Part shown: positions 25,584-34,096 of the stretch, piece after piece
Layout: every line of letters starts with the position of its first letter
How positions within the stretch are numbered: position 1 is the stretch's first letter
Source: an uncultured Blautia sp.
Lineage (GTDB): Bacteria; Bacillota; Clostridia; Lachnospirales; Lachnospiraceae
Assembly (NCBI GenBank): GCA_934408705.1
Contig: CAKRVL010000001.1
Coordinates: forward strand, 10,571-74,570
Length of the DNA stretch: 64,000 bases
Reading direction: 5' to 3'
Notes under the pieces: generated by a model
The model's database searches: none
Told to the model about the DNA's origin: nothing
What the model saw: the letters and a program-made list of their open reading frames with translations, nothing else
Position numbers and translations under genes: made by a program

Positions 25584-27449
25584 GTGGAAAAGTCTATTAT
25601 TAAAAAATATGAAAATAAATTTATATTTATATTTGTAGCAATAGTCATAGGATTATTTTTTTTCATTTATTCAAAAAATAAATTTTGGAGTTACACAGAA
25701 GAATGGAGTGCAAATAGCGCTTTACCACTAGAAGCTGAAAAGCAAGTAGTTCAGGAAGTAAGAGGCGAAGATAAAAAAATCTCTGCTCTTTCTATTTTAT
25801 TTGGAACTTATGGAAGAGATAATATTGGAGATTTGCAGGTGGATTTTTATGAAGATAATAATTTAATTAAATCCTGGAATTGCAAAACTGTTTTGTTAAA
25901 GGATAACCAATATCATAATTTTGAATTCGATCGGGAAATTGAAGTGTCTTCTACCAAAAAATATCAGATTGTATTGAAAGATTCTTATGAAGGGAATAAT
26001 GGAATTGCAATCTGGATTACTAATGATGAAAAATATGCTGAGCCACATATTTGTTTTAAATGGGGAGTCGTTGAAAAAAGACTTCAAAGAGTAATATATA
26101 TATTCGCTGTAACATTGCTTATTATTGTAATTTTGCTAGTGCTCAGTGGAATAAAAGAAACTGTAATAATGGCTACAATTCTTTTTTCTTTGGGATGCTT
26201 CTATTTATTAGGAAGCCCTCTAGGATCTATTCCAGATGAACAAACGCATTTTTATAGAGCGTTTGAGATATCTTGTGGAAATTTACTTTCGCAGCATTTA
26301 GGAGAAACTGGTGCTGGCGGAAATACTTTTCCTGTGGAAGTGGCAAATTATGCAGATAGAAATGCTGAATTAGATTGGAATAATTTGAAAGAATATGAAT
26401 TTACAAATGCGTCTCTTTATTCTCCAATTTCATATCTCCCACAGTTAATTGGTATAAAAGTAGCTCGATTGATAACAAATAAGGTGTTTTGGATATTTTA
26501 TGGAGGACGTATAGGTAATTTTCTGGTTAGTGTGCTGCTACTTGTATTAGCAATATATTTTATTCCTTTTGGGAAAAGACTAATTTTTCTAATAATGGTA
26601 TTCCCATTAACCTTGCAAGAAATAATATCAATGTCTCCTGATGGATTTACTATTAGTTTGTCATTATTTTTGTTATCATATATACTTTACTTGAGTTATG
26701 AAAAAAATGAAATTAAATGGAATGAGATTATCATTTTAGGGATTACTGGTGTTACCTTATCTTTGTGTAAGATTGTATATGTAGTTTTATTATTGCTTAT
26801 ATTTATGATTCCTGCTGAGAAGATTGGAAATGCTAAAAAGAACTGGGGGGTAAAAGGTGCAATTGTAGGAGGAGCTATTTTAATAAATTTTGCGTGGTTG
26901 GCAATGGCAACAGATTATTTGGTCGAATTTCATGCAGGAGTAGATGTACCAGCACAGATTGAATACGTGATTAAACATTTATGGGAATATTATGAGATTG
27001 TTGTAAAAACAATTATGGATAATAGTAGTTTTTATATATCCACAATGATGGGATATGCATTAGGGGCATTAAATATAATTACATCTCCAATTGTATGGAT
27101 CTCCTTTTTGTGTTTATTTCTATATGAAATATTAGGAGAAAATGATATTGAGGTATTGCCGCATAAATATGATTCTTTAATTTTGTTGTTTACTTTTTTG
27201 GGGGGAGTAGCGTTAATCGTAACTAGTTTATATGTTCAATGGACACCATATCAAAATGATATTGTAATTGGAGTTCAAGGACGGTATTTTACTCCAATTA
27301 TTGCAACATTAGCAATGTGGACAAAATTTTCATTGAGAAATAGACAAAATTATGTTGGTCTGGTATCAAAAAGAGGTTCTTATTACTACGTGTTGGTGCT
27401 TACTCTTAATGGAATCGCATTGTTGGACTTGGTATCTCATTATTTATGA
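25584..27449 (+). CDS. DUF2142-family polytopic membrane protein
   Basis: About 621 aa. A first helix (FIFIFVAIVIGLFFFIYS) is followed by a beta-rich extracytoplasmic domain (residues 30-165) and then about ten membrane helices. SPLGSIPDEQTHFYRAFEIS is the acidic first-loop motif characteristic of DUF2142/GT-C-like proteins. Such proteins are thought to be membrane glycosyltransferases using lipid-linked sugars. No ATG is available: GTG 25584 has GGAGG 4 nt upstream, TTG 25569 is the alternative. The extracytoplasmic domain resembles that of the ABC permease at 17.6 kb. Confidence 0.78.
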   Translation: MEKSIIKKYENKFIFIFVAIVIGLFFFIYSKNKFWSYTEEWSANSALPLEAEKQVVQEVRGEDKKISALSILFGTYGRDNIGDLQVDFYEDNNLIKSWNCKTVLLKDNQYHNFEFDREIEVSSTKKYQIVLKDSYEGNNGIAIWITNDEKYAEPHICFKWGVVEKRLQRVIYIFAVTLLIIVILLVLSGIKETVIMATILFSLGCFYLLGSPLGSIPDEQTHFYRAFEISCGNLLSQHLGETGAGGNTFPVEVANYADRNAELDWNNLKEYEFTNASLYSPISYLPQLIGIKVARLITNKVFWIFYGGRIGNFLVSVLLLVLAIYFIPFGKRLIFLIMVFPLTLQEIISMSPDGFTISLSLFLLSYILYLSYEKNEIKWNEIIILGITGVTLSLCKIVYVVLLLLIFMIPAEKIGNAKKNWGVKGAIVGGAILINFAWLAMATDYLVEFHAGVDVPAQIEYVIKHLWEYYEIVVKTIMDNSSFYISTMMGYALGALNIITSPIVWISFLCLFLYEILGENDIEVLPHKYDSLILLFTFLGGVALIVTSLYVQWTPYQNDIVIGVQGRYFTPIIATLAMWTKFSLRNRQNYVGLVSKRGSYYYVLVLTLNGIALLDLVSHYL

Positions 27450-27471
27450 AGTGGAGAAAAAAATAGAAAAT

Positions 27472-27960
27472 ATGTTGAATAAAGGTATTATAAAGGCCGT
27501 ATTAAATAGAGAAACTATTCTATATCTTGTTTTCGGCATTTTTACAACAATCGTAAATTTTGGAAGTTTTATCATATTTGAACATGTCTGCGGTGAAAAA
27601 TTTTATCTTTGGGCAAATGTATGTGCTTTTATTTGTGCTACATTATTTGCATTTGTGACAAATAAGAAATATGTTTTTCAAAGCGATTCCTGGAAATTCG
27701 TTGTCATTTGCAAAGAATTAATCTCCTTCTTTTCTGGAAGAATACTAACATTTTTAATTATAGAAGAACTTGGACTTTATATAGCGGTAGAATTTTTGAA
27801 AATGAAAAATATTAAAATTGCGATGTTTGATGGAAAACTTATTGCAAAAATTATTTTAGCATTTGTTGCTGTATTAGCAAATTATATTTTTGGTAAATTT
27901 TTTGTGTTTAAAAGTAGTTGGGGGGATAAGAAAACGTATGAAAAAGGAACCAAACAGTAA
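27472..27960 (+). CDS. GtrA-family membrane protein
   Basis: 162 aa with four membrane segments: ETILYLVFGIFTTIVNFGSF, ANVCAFICATLFAFVTNKKYVF, ISFFSGRILTFLIIEELG and IILAFVAVLANYIFGKFFVF, the last with the family's NYxxxKFFVFK ending. GtrA proteins help flip polyprenyl-phosphate sugars across the membrane, and the polyprenyl-phosphate GT2 gene overlaps its 3' end. ATG 27472 gives the usual family length; an in-frame GTG at 27451 is possible. Confidence 0.88.
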   Translation: MLNKGIIKAVLNRETILYLVFGIFTTIVNFGSFIIFEHVCGEKFYLWANVCAFICATLFAFVTNKKYVFQSDSWKFVVICKELISFFSGRILTFLIIEELGLYIAVEFLKMKNIKIAMFDGKLIAKIILAFVAVLANYIFGKFFVFKSSWGDKKTYEKGTKQ

Positions 27961-28645
27961 AAAATTAATAATTATTCCAGCATATAACGAAAGCGAAAGT
28001 ATTAAAAAAACTGTTGAAGAAATACAGAAAAAAGCCAGAGATTTTGATTATATTGTTATCAATGATTGTTCCAAAGATGATACAAAGAAAATATGTGAAG
28101 AAAATGGATTTAATTTAATTAATTTGCCAATAAACTTAGGAATTGGTGGCGCTGTACAGACGGGATATAAATATGGATATACTAACGGATATGAAGTCGC
28201 AGTGCAAGTTGACGGTGATGGACAACATGATCCAGTTTTCTTAGTCAAAATGGCAGAGTTTATGAATGAACGCAATGCAGACATGGTAATTGGTTCACGC
28301 TTTATACAAAAAGAAGGATTTCAATCATCAGGAACCAGAAGAATGGGTATAAAATATTTTACAGTATTGATAAAAATGTTAACTAAAAAGAAAATCACGG
28401 ATCCAACTTCAGGTTTACGTATGGTTAATAGAGATGTTATGAAAATGTTTGTGGATAGTTATCCAAAGGATTATCCAGAACCAGAAAGCGTTGTTGCTGT
28501 TTTGCGTCAAGGAAAAAAGGTAGAAGAACTCCCTGTAGTAATGAGAGCAAGGAGCGGTGGAGTTTCTTCAATTTCATTAAAAAAATCCGTATACTATATG
28601 GTTAAGGTTTCTCTCGCAATTTTAATAGAGAGAATAAGAAAGTAG
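27938..28645 (+). CDS. GT2 glycosyltransferase (polyprenyl-phosphate type), paralog of the 13.6 kb enzyme
   Basis: 235 aa. LIIIPAYNESESIKKTVEEI, VINDCSKDDT, VQVDGDGQHDP and TSGLRMVNRDVM match the enzyme encoded at 13597 motif for motif, but in AT-rich codons. It overlaps GtrA by 23 nt and is followed by DUF2304, so the three probably charge polyprenyl phosphate with a sugar and present it outside. A G-rich site (GGGGGAT) lies about 12 nt before ATG 27938. Confidence 0.88.
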   Translation: MKKEPNSKKLIIIPAYNESESIKKTVEEIQKKARDFDYIVINDCSKDDTKKICEENGFNLINLPINLGIGGAVQTGYKYGYTNGYEVAVQVDGDGQHDPVFLVKMAEFMNERNADMVIGSRFIQKEGFQSSGTRRMGIKYFTVLIKMLTKKKITDPTSGLRMVNRDVMKMFVDSYPKDYPEPESVVAVLRQGKKVEELPVVMRARSGGVSSISLKKSVYYMVKVSLAILIERIRK

Positions 28646-28655
28646 GAATGAAAAA

Positions 28656-29009
28656 ATGATAACTATAAAAGCACAAATTATTATTGCAATATTTATTGTC
28701 ATTGCATTGTATATTATTGTTAATATGATCAGAAAAAGACAGTTGGAACTAAAGTATGCACTAGCATGGTTATTGGTTGGGGTTGGAATTCTTGTATTAG
28801 ATTTATTTCCCAATTTAATGATTGGAATTTCTAATCTGTTAGGAATTGTTCAACCAATTAATATGCTCTTTTTTGTGGGCTTTTGTTTTGCTTTATGTAT
28901 TATTTTTGGACTGACGGTCGCAATTTCAAAAATGTCAGTTCGAATAAAAGAATTAGCACAAGAATTAGCTATATATAAAAAGCAGTACGAAGATGATCGA
29001 AACAATTAA
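28656..29009 (+). CDS. DUF2304 small membrane protein (second copy)
   Basis: 117 aa with three hydrophobic segments (AQIIIAIFIVIALYIIVNMI, ALAWLLVGVGILVLDLF, MLFFVGFCFALCIIFGLTVAI) and a charged tail. The central NLMIGISNLLGIVQPINMLF corresponds to the SYELCRIFGIMSPSNLVF segment of the copy at 14322. It completes the second GT2-DUF2304 pair of the locus. Confidence 0.85.
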   Translation: MITIKAQIIIAIFIVIALYIIVNMIRKRQLELKYALAWLLVGVGILVLDLFPNLMIGISNLLGIVQPINMLFFVGFCFALCIIFGLTVAISKMSVRIKELAQELAIYKKQYEDDRNN

Positions 29010-29116
29010 TACACAATATTAATTTTCGGGATTGAGTTTCCTTAATTTAAAATATATGGGATAATTATGCCACTTGAACAGATGTGGCAAAAGATTCGAC
29101 TAGCTAGTTGAACATC

Positions 29117-29177
29117 CTCTTGCCCGTCGATTGCCTATGTAGTAGAATAGAAATTACATAGGTAATCGGCGGTTTTT
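29117..29177 (+). promoter_or_regulatory. Combined terminator hairpin and promoter, copy A
   Basis: An 18-bp stem (29124-29141 with 29155-29172, with wobble pairs) followed by TTTTT would end transcripts from upstream. The same bases hold TTGCCC (29120-29125), exactly 17 nt, and TAGAAT (29143-29148); the -10 lies in the hairpin loop, so a transcript starting here would not contain the hairpin. It sits 36 nt before the AAA-ATPase gene. Copy B is at 33995. Confidence 0.65.
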
Positions 29178-29213
29178 AGGTGTTTGGGAGTTTTTATATA
29201 GGAGCGTGTAATA

Positions 29214-30800
29214 ATGGGAAGATTTGTAAATCCAGATAACAGTGCTTTTCAGGTTGCATTAAATTCCAGAATTTATGTAGATAAAACCGGATTGATTGAA
29301 TATACGAATAGTGTTCTGGATACTACAGATGCATATATTTGCAACAGTCGTCCACGAAGATTTGGCAAATCGTATGCAGCCAATATGCTTGCAGCATATT
29401 ATAGTAAGGGTGCTGATTCGGAAAAAATGTTTTCGAATCTGTTAATTGGCAGTTCATCCGATTTTAAAAAGCATCTTAATAAATATGATTTAATTCATAT
29501 TGATATTCAATGGTTTCTTGTAAACTGTAAAGAAACAAACAATATTGTCGCATTTATAACTGAAAGTGTACTGGATGAGGTTCGGGAAATTTATCCGGAA
29601 TGCTTGAATTCCCAGGTAAAATCTTTACCGGATGCTCTTTCACGGGTTAAGAATCAAACTGGACAGAAATTTATTATTATAATTGATGAATGGGACGTCT
29701 TAATTCGTGATGAAAAGATTAATGAAAAAGTGCAAGATGAGTATATCAATTTTCTGCGAGGTATGTTTAAGGGAATCGAGCCTACGAAATATATCCAACT
29801 GGCTTATCTTACAGGAATTCTGCCTATAAAGAAAGAAAAAACGCAATCCGCAGTGAATAATCTGGATGAATTCACAATGCTTCAGGCCTATAATCTGGCT
29901 CCATTTATTGGTTTCACAGAAGAGGAAGTAAAACTCCTTTGTGATCAATATCATAGAGATTTCGAAAAAGTGAAAAAGTGGTATGATGGTTATTTGTTGG
30001 AGAACTGTCAGGTATATAATCCAAAAGCTGTTGTAAGTGTTATGCAGAAAGGGAAATTTAGAAGCTATTGGTCTGAGACCGGATCGTATGAAGTAGTAGT
30101 ACCTCTCATAGGTATGGACTTCGATGGCTTGAAGAGTGCAATTATTGAAATGTTGTCAGGGATGAGTGTGGAAGTTGATGTTTCAACCTTCAAAAATGAT
30201 CCTGCAAACATACAGAGTAAAGATGAGGTAATAACATATCTGATCCATTTAGGATATTTGGGATACAATGAGGAAAATAGTACTGCATTTGTTCCAAACG
30301 AAGAAATAAGACAGGAATTAAGTAACGCAGTTAAAGATAATAATTGGGATGAACTTGTCTCATTTCAGAATAAATCCAGTGCTCTGTTAGATGCTACACT
30401 AACAGGAAATGAGGAAGTGGTAGCAGAAACAATTGAAAAAATACATTCAGAATATGCTTCTGTTATTCAGTATAATGATGAAAATTCACTTAGCAGCGTA
30501 CTTGCAATTGCTTATTTAAGTTCGATGCAATATTATTTTAAACCCATTCGTGAGTTACCTACTGGATTTGGTTTTGCAGATTTCATATATATTCCGAAAC
30601 CGGAATATGCAAACAGATATCCGGCGCTCGTTATTGAATTAAAGTGGGATAAAAATGCGAAAACTGCATTACAACAAATTAAAGATAAAAAGTATCCAAA
30701 CTCAATCCTGAGTTATACAGGCAAAATTTTGCTTGTAGGAATCAGTTATGATAAGAAAAGTAAAAAGCATGAATGTGTGATTGAGAAATATAATAGTTGA
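29214..30800 (+). CDS. AAA-ATPase-like protein with PD-(D/E)XK nuclease domain (DUF1703 type)
   Basis: 528 aa. YVDKTGLIEYTNSV and SRPRRFGKSYAANMLAAYY (the phosphate-binding loop around residue 50) start an AAA-ATPase-like domain, with IIIIDEWDVLIRD as the acidic Walker B. The C-terminal part carries the PD-(D/E)XK_9 nuclease fold (residues 460-500, FADFIYIP and ALVIELKWDKNAKTALQQI). The family is common and often multicopy in Lachnospiraceae and its function is unknown; a selfish or defence role has been suspected. It interrupts the glycan genes and is followed by transposon remains, so it is probably cargo. Confidence 0.88.
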   Translation: MGRFVNPDNSAFQVALNSRIYVDKTGLIEYTNSVLDTTDAYICNSRPRRFGKSYAANMLAAYYSKGADSEKMFSNLLIGSSSDFKKHLNKYDLIHIDIQWFLVNCKETNNIVAFITESVLDEVREIYPECLNSQVKSLPDALSRVKNQTGQKFIIIIDEWDVLIRDEKINEKVQDEYINFLRGMFKGIEPTKYIQLAYLTGILPIKKEKTQSAVNNLDEFTMLQAYNLAPFIGFTEEEVKLLCDQYHRDFEKVKKWYDGYLLENCQVYNPKAVVSVMQKGKFRSYWSETGSYEVVVPLIGMDFDGLKSAIIEMLSGMSVEVDVSTFKNDPANIQSKDEVITYLIHLGYLGYNEENSTAFVPNEEIRQELSNAVKDNNWDELVSFQNKSSALLDATLTGNEEVVAETIEKIHSEYASVIQYNDENSLSSVLAIAYLSSMQYYFKPIRELPTGFGFADFIYIPKPEYANRYPALVIELKWDKNAKTALQQIKDKKYPNSILSYTGKILLVGISYDKKSKKHECVIEKYNS

Positions 30801-30802
30801 AG

Positions 30803-30895
30803 GCTTTTGGTTATTTTGAATATTGGTTGACTGAGATTCCAAAACATGCAGACGATAAAAATACAGATTTCCTGGGAGAACTTCTGCTTTGGTAA
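30803..30895 (+). pseudogene. Remnant of an IS66-family transposase C-terminus
   Basis: Right after the AAA-ATPase stop, the frame from 30803 reads AFGYFEYWLTEIPKH then DDKNTDFLGELLLW before a stop. This resembles the end of IS66 TnpC proteins (a YFEYLLxEIPKHxxD...FLxDLLPW pattern, from memory). Nothing of the upstream transposase is left and the adjoining sequence is out of frame, so it is a decayed fragment. Confidence 0.55.
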
Positions 30896-30950
30896 AAAAT
30901 ACTGCCAGAGCATATCCGAAAGCCAAAGAAGGTAGAAGAAACAAGAATTT

Positions 30951-30977
30951 AATTTTCCAGACAATGTCTGGAAAATT
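30951..30977. repeat. 27-bp perfect palindrome
   Basis: AATTTTCCAGACA and TGTCTGGAAAATT are perfect inverted repeats around a single A. It may be a terminator or a transposon end within the remnant region. Confidence 0.5.
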
Positions 30978-30986
30978 GGATAATAA

Positions 30987-31220
30987 GCCACCCTCACGGA
31001 GACTGAACCAATGCTATTTGATGCTAATTATCAGGCAACTGCCTGTTAATTATAAATACAACTGAATAAATCACAGGTCATAATAATTGTCTGGTAATAC
31101 AATGCTGTTTTCTTCCAGTTCAGGACGAGTTAACACATAATGCACATAGTCACACGTATCGTGTGCCAATTTCATTATAGGATAAATTTATATGAATGGC
31201 TTACCTTCCGTGAAGGTGGC
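30987..31220. mobile_element. Small element or insertion-sequence remnant between inverted repeats
   Basis: GCCACCCTCACGGA (30987-31000) and TCCGTGAAGGTGGC (31207-31220) are inverted repeats with one mismatch, about 206 nt apart. GGTGGCTCT is repeated directly after the right arm at 31215 and again about 22 nt on, a pattern like the multiple terminal repeats of IS21-type elements. Apart from a 34-codon frame on the minus strand there is no gene inside. The stretch 30801-31351 holds no intact gene. Confidence 0.4.
31071..31175 (-). pseudogene. 34-codon coding remnant
   Basis: On the minus strand MKLAHDTCDYVHYVLTRPEL then EENSIVLPDNYYDL reads like real protein, with balanced composition, bounded upstream by an in-frame stop and without a clear ribosome site. 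It may be the end of a lost gene carried by the surrounding element. I do not recognise a family. Confidence 0.3.
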
Positions 31221-31351
31221 TCTATTCATCCGTAATGGTGGCTCTGAATTCCCGTGCAGATGGTTCTATGTCACAGGAATATACAGCGTGAAAAGAAATA
31301 TTTTTCAACTGACCGCTTTTTATAGTTAAATTACTTGAGAGGATTATAATT

Positions 31352-32749
31352 ATGGTATTTAGTTCGGCAATATTTTTACTAAAATTTTTGCCAATAGTGT
31401 TTATAGCAAATTATGTTATAAAAGATGAGTATTCTAATATACTGCTTCTTATTGCAAGTCTGGTATTTTATGCATGGGGAGAACCATATCTTGTTATTTT
31501 AATGATTATTTCTATTATATTTAATTGGAGAATTGGATTATTAATAGAAAAAAAGCAGGGAACACAAAGGAAAATATTTCTTTTTATTGGTGTCCTTTTG
31601 AATTTATGTGCGTTAGGATATTATAAATATGCTGGATTTTTAATTTCTACTTTTAATTCCATTGTTGGAAAAGAAGTAATTTCTGTACCGCAGATTATAT
31701 TGCCAATAGGAATTTCATTTTTTACATTTCAAGCTATTTCATACATTGCAGATGTATATAAGAAAGAAACAGAAGCTTCTGTTAGTATTGTGAATGTGGC
31801 GTTATATATTTCTTTTTTTCCGCAATTGATTGCAGGACCAATTGTTAAATACAGAGATATTAATCGGCAAATAGAACAAAGGCAGATCGAATGGTCAGGA
31901 GTTGCAATTGGATTTAAACGATTTATTTATGGACTCGCGAAAAAAGTCTTAATTTCCAACGTTTTAGGCCTATGTGTCGATTCAATATATGCATGCGATA
32001 TTTCGAGAATTGGCGGCAAGACTGCGTGGATAGGTGCTGTAGCATATACATTTCAGATATATTATGATTTTTCCGGATATTCTGATATGGCAATTGGATT
32101 GGGAAAAATGTTTGGATTTAATATACAGGAAAACTTTAATTATCCGTATTTATCCAGATCAATATCAGAGTTTTGGAGACGATGGCATATATCACTTGGA
32201 ACTTGGTTCCGTGAGTATGTGTATATTCCATTAGGAGGAAACCGGAAAGGGAAAATAAGAACGTACATAAATTTGGTGATTGTGTTTTTCTTAACTGGTT
32301 TATGGCATGGTGCAGATTTTTCATTTATAATCTGGGGATTGTATCATGGCTTTTTCTCTATTATTGAGAGATTAGGGCTGAGAAAATATTTAGAAAAATC
32401 AAAAATTATTTCAAGAGTTTATTGTTTATTAGTTGTTAATTTTGGTTGGGTATTATTCAGAGCAAAAGACACTATTACAGGTATGAAGTATATATTTAGA
32501 ATGCTTGTGCCCTGGAGATATTTAGATGTTTCTACTCCCATTTGGAAGTGGATCGATTCAAAAACAATTTTTATTGGAGTCTGTGCTGTGGTAGGCATGG
32601 GATTAGTGCAGAAATTGGTTCCGTCAGCTATCTGTGATAAGTGGAAAAATTCTGTGTTTGAGGCAATATGGTGCACTGTTCTTTTGATATTATGTCTGGC
32701 AGCCATTGCAAGTAATACATATAATCCCTTTATTTATTTTCAGTTTTAG
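31352..32749 (+). CDS. MBOAT-family membrane O-acyltransferase
   Basis: 465 aa with about ten membrane segments. MVFSSAIFLLKFLPIVFI, LPIGISFFTFQAISYIADVY, FWRRWHISLGTWFREYVYIPLGG and FLTGLWHGADFSFIIWGLYHG are the conserved features of the AlgI/PatA/DltB family, with the catalytic His in LWHG. It brings acetyl groups across the membrane for transfer to an extracellular polymer. The AlgX-like partner follows 12 nt downstream. It starts a new unit after the transposon debris (AGAGGAT ribosome site). Confidence 0.93.
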   Translation: MVFSSAIFLLKFLPIVFIANYVIKDEYSNILLLIASLVFYAWGEPYLVILMIISIIFNWRIGLLIEKKQGTQRKIFLFIGVLLNLCALGYYKYAGFLISTFNSIVGKEVISVPQIILPIGISFFTFQAISYIADVYKKETEASVSIVNVALYISFFPQLIAGPIVKYRDINRQIEQRQIEWSGVAIGFKRFIYGLAKKVLISNVLGLCVDSIYACDISRIGGKTAWIGAVAYTFQIYYDFSGYSDMAIGLGKMFGFNIQENFNYPYLSRSISEFWRRWHISLGTWFREYVYIPLGGNRKGKIRTYINLVIVFFLTGLWHGADFSFIIWGLYHGFFSIIERLGLRKYLEKSKIISRVYCLLVVNFGWVLFRAKDTITGMKYIFRMLVPWRYLDVSTPIWKWIDSKTIFIGVCAVVGMGLVQKLVPSAICDKWKNSVFEAIWCTVLLILCLAAIASNTYNPFIYFQF

Positions 32750-32761
32750 AAAGGAAAGAAT

Positions 32762-33871
32762 ATGAGAAAGAAGGCTGGAACCAGAATTATTTTGGGCGTA
32801 TTTTTTGTGATTATATGTTTTTCCTGGATATTATGGCTTTTTTTAGGAAAGTATATTGATTCAGCAAATTATGAAAATCGTGTAATGTCATCAAAACCAG
32901 AGCTTTCATTAGAAAATTATGGAACTTATGCTGAGGAATATACTTCATATTTTGATGATAATATACCGTTTAGAAATTGTTTAATTACATTGAACTCTGC
33001 AATTGATTATTTTTTATTTAATCATTCATCAAATGATGAAGTTATTATTGGTAAAAATGATTGGCTTTTTTACTCAAATAAGCAAGATGGAGATTCTATT
33101 GGCTGCTATCAAGGGGAAAATCTGTTTTCTCAAGAGGAGCTTGTTAATATTGCTAATAATTGTATTGCACAGAGAGATTTTTTAAAATCGCAGGGAAAAG
33201 AGTTTGTAATCTTTATTGCTCCGAATAAAGAAAGAATTAATTACGAATATATGCCGGATATATATGGCAAACCGGCAGATATGTATCCCGCTTTGCAGGT
33301 CGTAGAATACCTTAAAGAAAATACTGATTTAAGAGTTGTTTATCCGTATACAGAGCTAATGAAAGCAAAAAAAGATATAAAACAAAATATCTGGTATAAA
33401 ACAGATACGCATTGGAATATGATTGGAGGCTATATTGGAGCAAGCGCATTACTGAAGGAGCTGGGAATTGACATGCCTGCAATAGAAAGTGCGCAAATTA
33501 CTATAAAAGAAGAGTGTAATAGATCTGGGGATCTTGCCGGAATGCTCAATTTATCTAAAATGTTAGAGGAAAATGATGTGGAGTATTCATTAGAAGGATA
33601 TGATACTCACAATATAGAATGTGACGAATGGGATTTCGATAAAGCATTGGTATATCATGCAGTTGGAGCAGATCCAAGAAAAATTTATGTTATGCGAGAT
33701 TCTTTTTCATCACAGATGGCTCTTTATATAGGTTCGCAATTTAATGAAAGTTATTTAAGACATAGAAATTCATATTCATATAAAAATTTAAAGAAAGAAG
33801 ATCCGGATATAGTTGTATATGAACTTGTAGAGCGATATGCTGATATTTTAGGTAAATTTTCGATAAAATGA
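32762..33871 (+). CDS. AlgX/AlgJ-like SGNH acetyltransferase, membrane-anchored
   Basis: 369 aa. One N-terminal helix (IILGVFFVIICFSWILWLFL) anchors an extracellular domain. NDWLFYSNKQDG, the IKQNIWYKTDTHWNMIGGYIG segment with the DxH-W motif, and VMRDSFSSQM (candidate Ser nucleophile) match the alginate O-acetyltransferase AlgX/AlgJ group. With the MBOAT protein it should O-acetylate the exported polysaccharide on the cell surface. Confidence 0.88.
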   Translation: MRKKAGTRIILGVFFVIICFSWILWLFLGKYIDSANYENRVMSSKPELSLENYGTYAEEYTSYFDDNIPFRNCLITLNSAIDYFLFNHSSNDEVIIGKNDWLFYSNKQDGDSIGCYQGENLFSQEELVNIANNCIAQRDFLKSQGKEFVIFIAPNKERINYEYMPDIYGKPADMYPALQVVEYLKENTDLRVVYPYTELMKAKKDIKQNIWYKTDTHWNMIGGYIGASALLKELGIDMPAIESAQITIKEECNRSGDLAGMLNLSKMLEENDVEYSLEGYDTHNIECDEWDFDKALVYHAVGADPRKIYVMRDSFSSQMALYIGSQFNESYLRHRNSYSYKNLKKEDPDIVVYELVERYADILGKFSIK

Positions 33872-33994
33872 GAATAAAACTGGGAGAGTATGAGTATGAA
33901 AAAAATGTGTTGTTCTTTTTCACAGCAATAGTTTCAGAAAAAAAGACATTATCAAAAGAAAAATAAAATGAAATAGCACTTCCTGCGCCGGCTC

Positions 33995-34055
33995 CTCTTG
34001 CCCGCCGTTTCTCTATGTAGTAAAATAGTAACTATATGGAGGAACGGCATTTTTT
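33995..34055 (+). promoter_or_regulatory. Combined terminator hairpin and promoter, copy B
   Basis: GCCGTTTCTCTATGTAG (34004-34020) pairs over 17 bp (three wobbles) with 34032-34048, followed by ATTTTTT. TTGCCC (33998-34003), a 17-nt spacer and TAAAAT (34021-34026) form a promoter whose -10 is in the loop. It shares CTCTTGCCCG and CTATGTAGTA with copy A, while several stem pairs differ. It lies 41 nt before the GT2 gene and marks the end of the AT-rich part. Confidence 0.65.
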
Positions 34056-34096
34056 GTGCAGGATCCCAGCTAATATGAGAAAGGAATCGTAACAAA

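Noticed and set aside
29084-29112. Small inverted repeats TGCCAC/GTGGCA and TTCGACTAGCTAGTTGAA before hairpin A
   Set aside because: They are short, have no second copy near hairpin B, and no clear use could be assigned.
29214-30800. AAA-ATPase/PD-(D/E)XK protein as a described defence system
   Set aside because: The family is widespread with unknown function; no partner gene supports calling it a defence system.
33890-33931. 13-codon frame MSMKKMCCSFSQQ with a GGGAGAG site
   Set aside because: Too short to support, no similarity; probably chance or a gene remnant after the AlgX-like gene.
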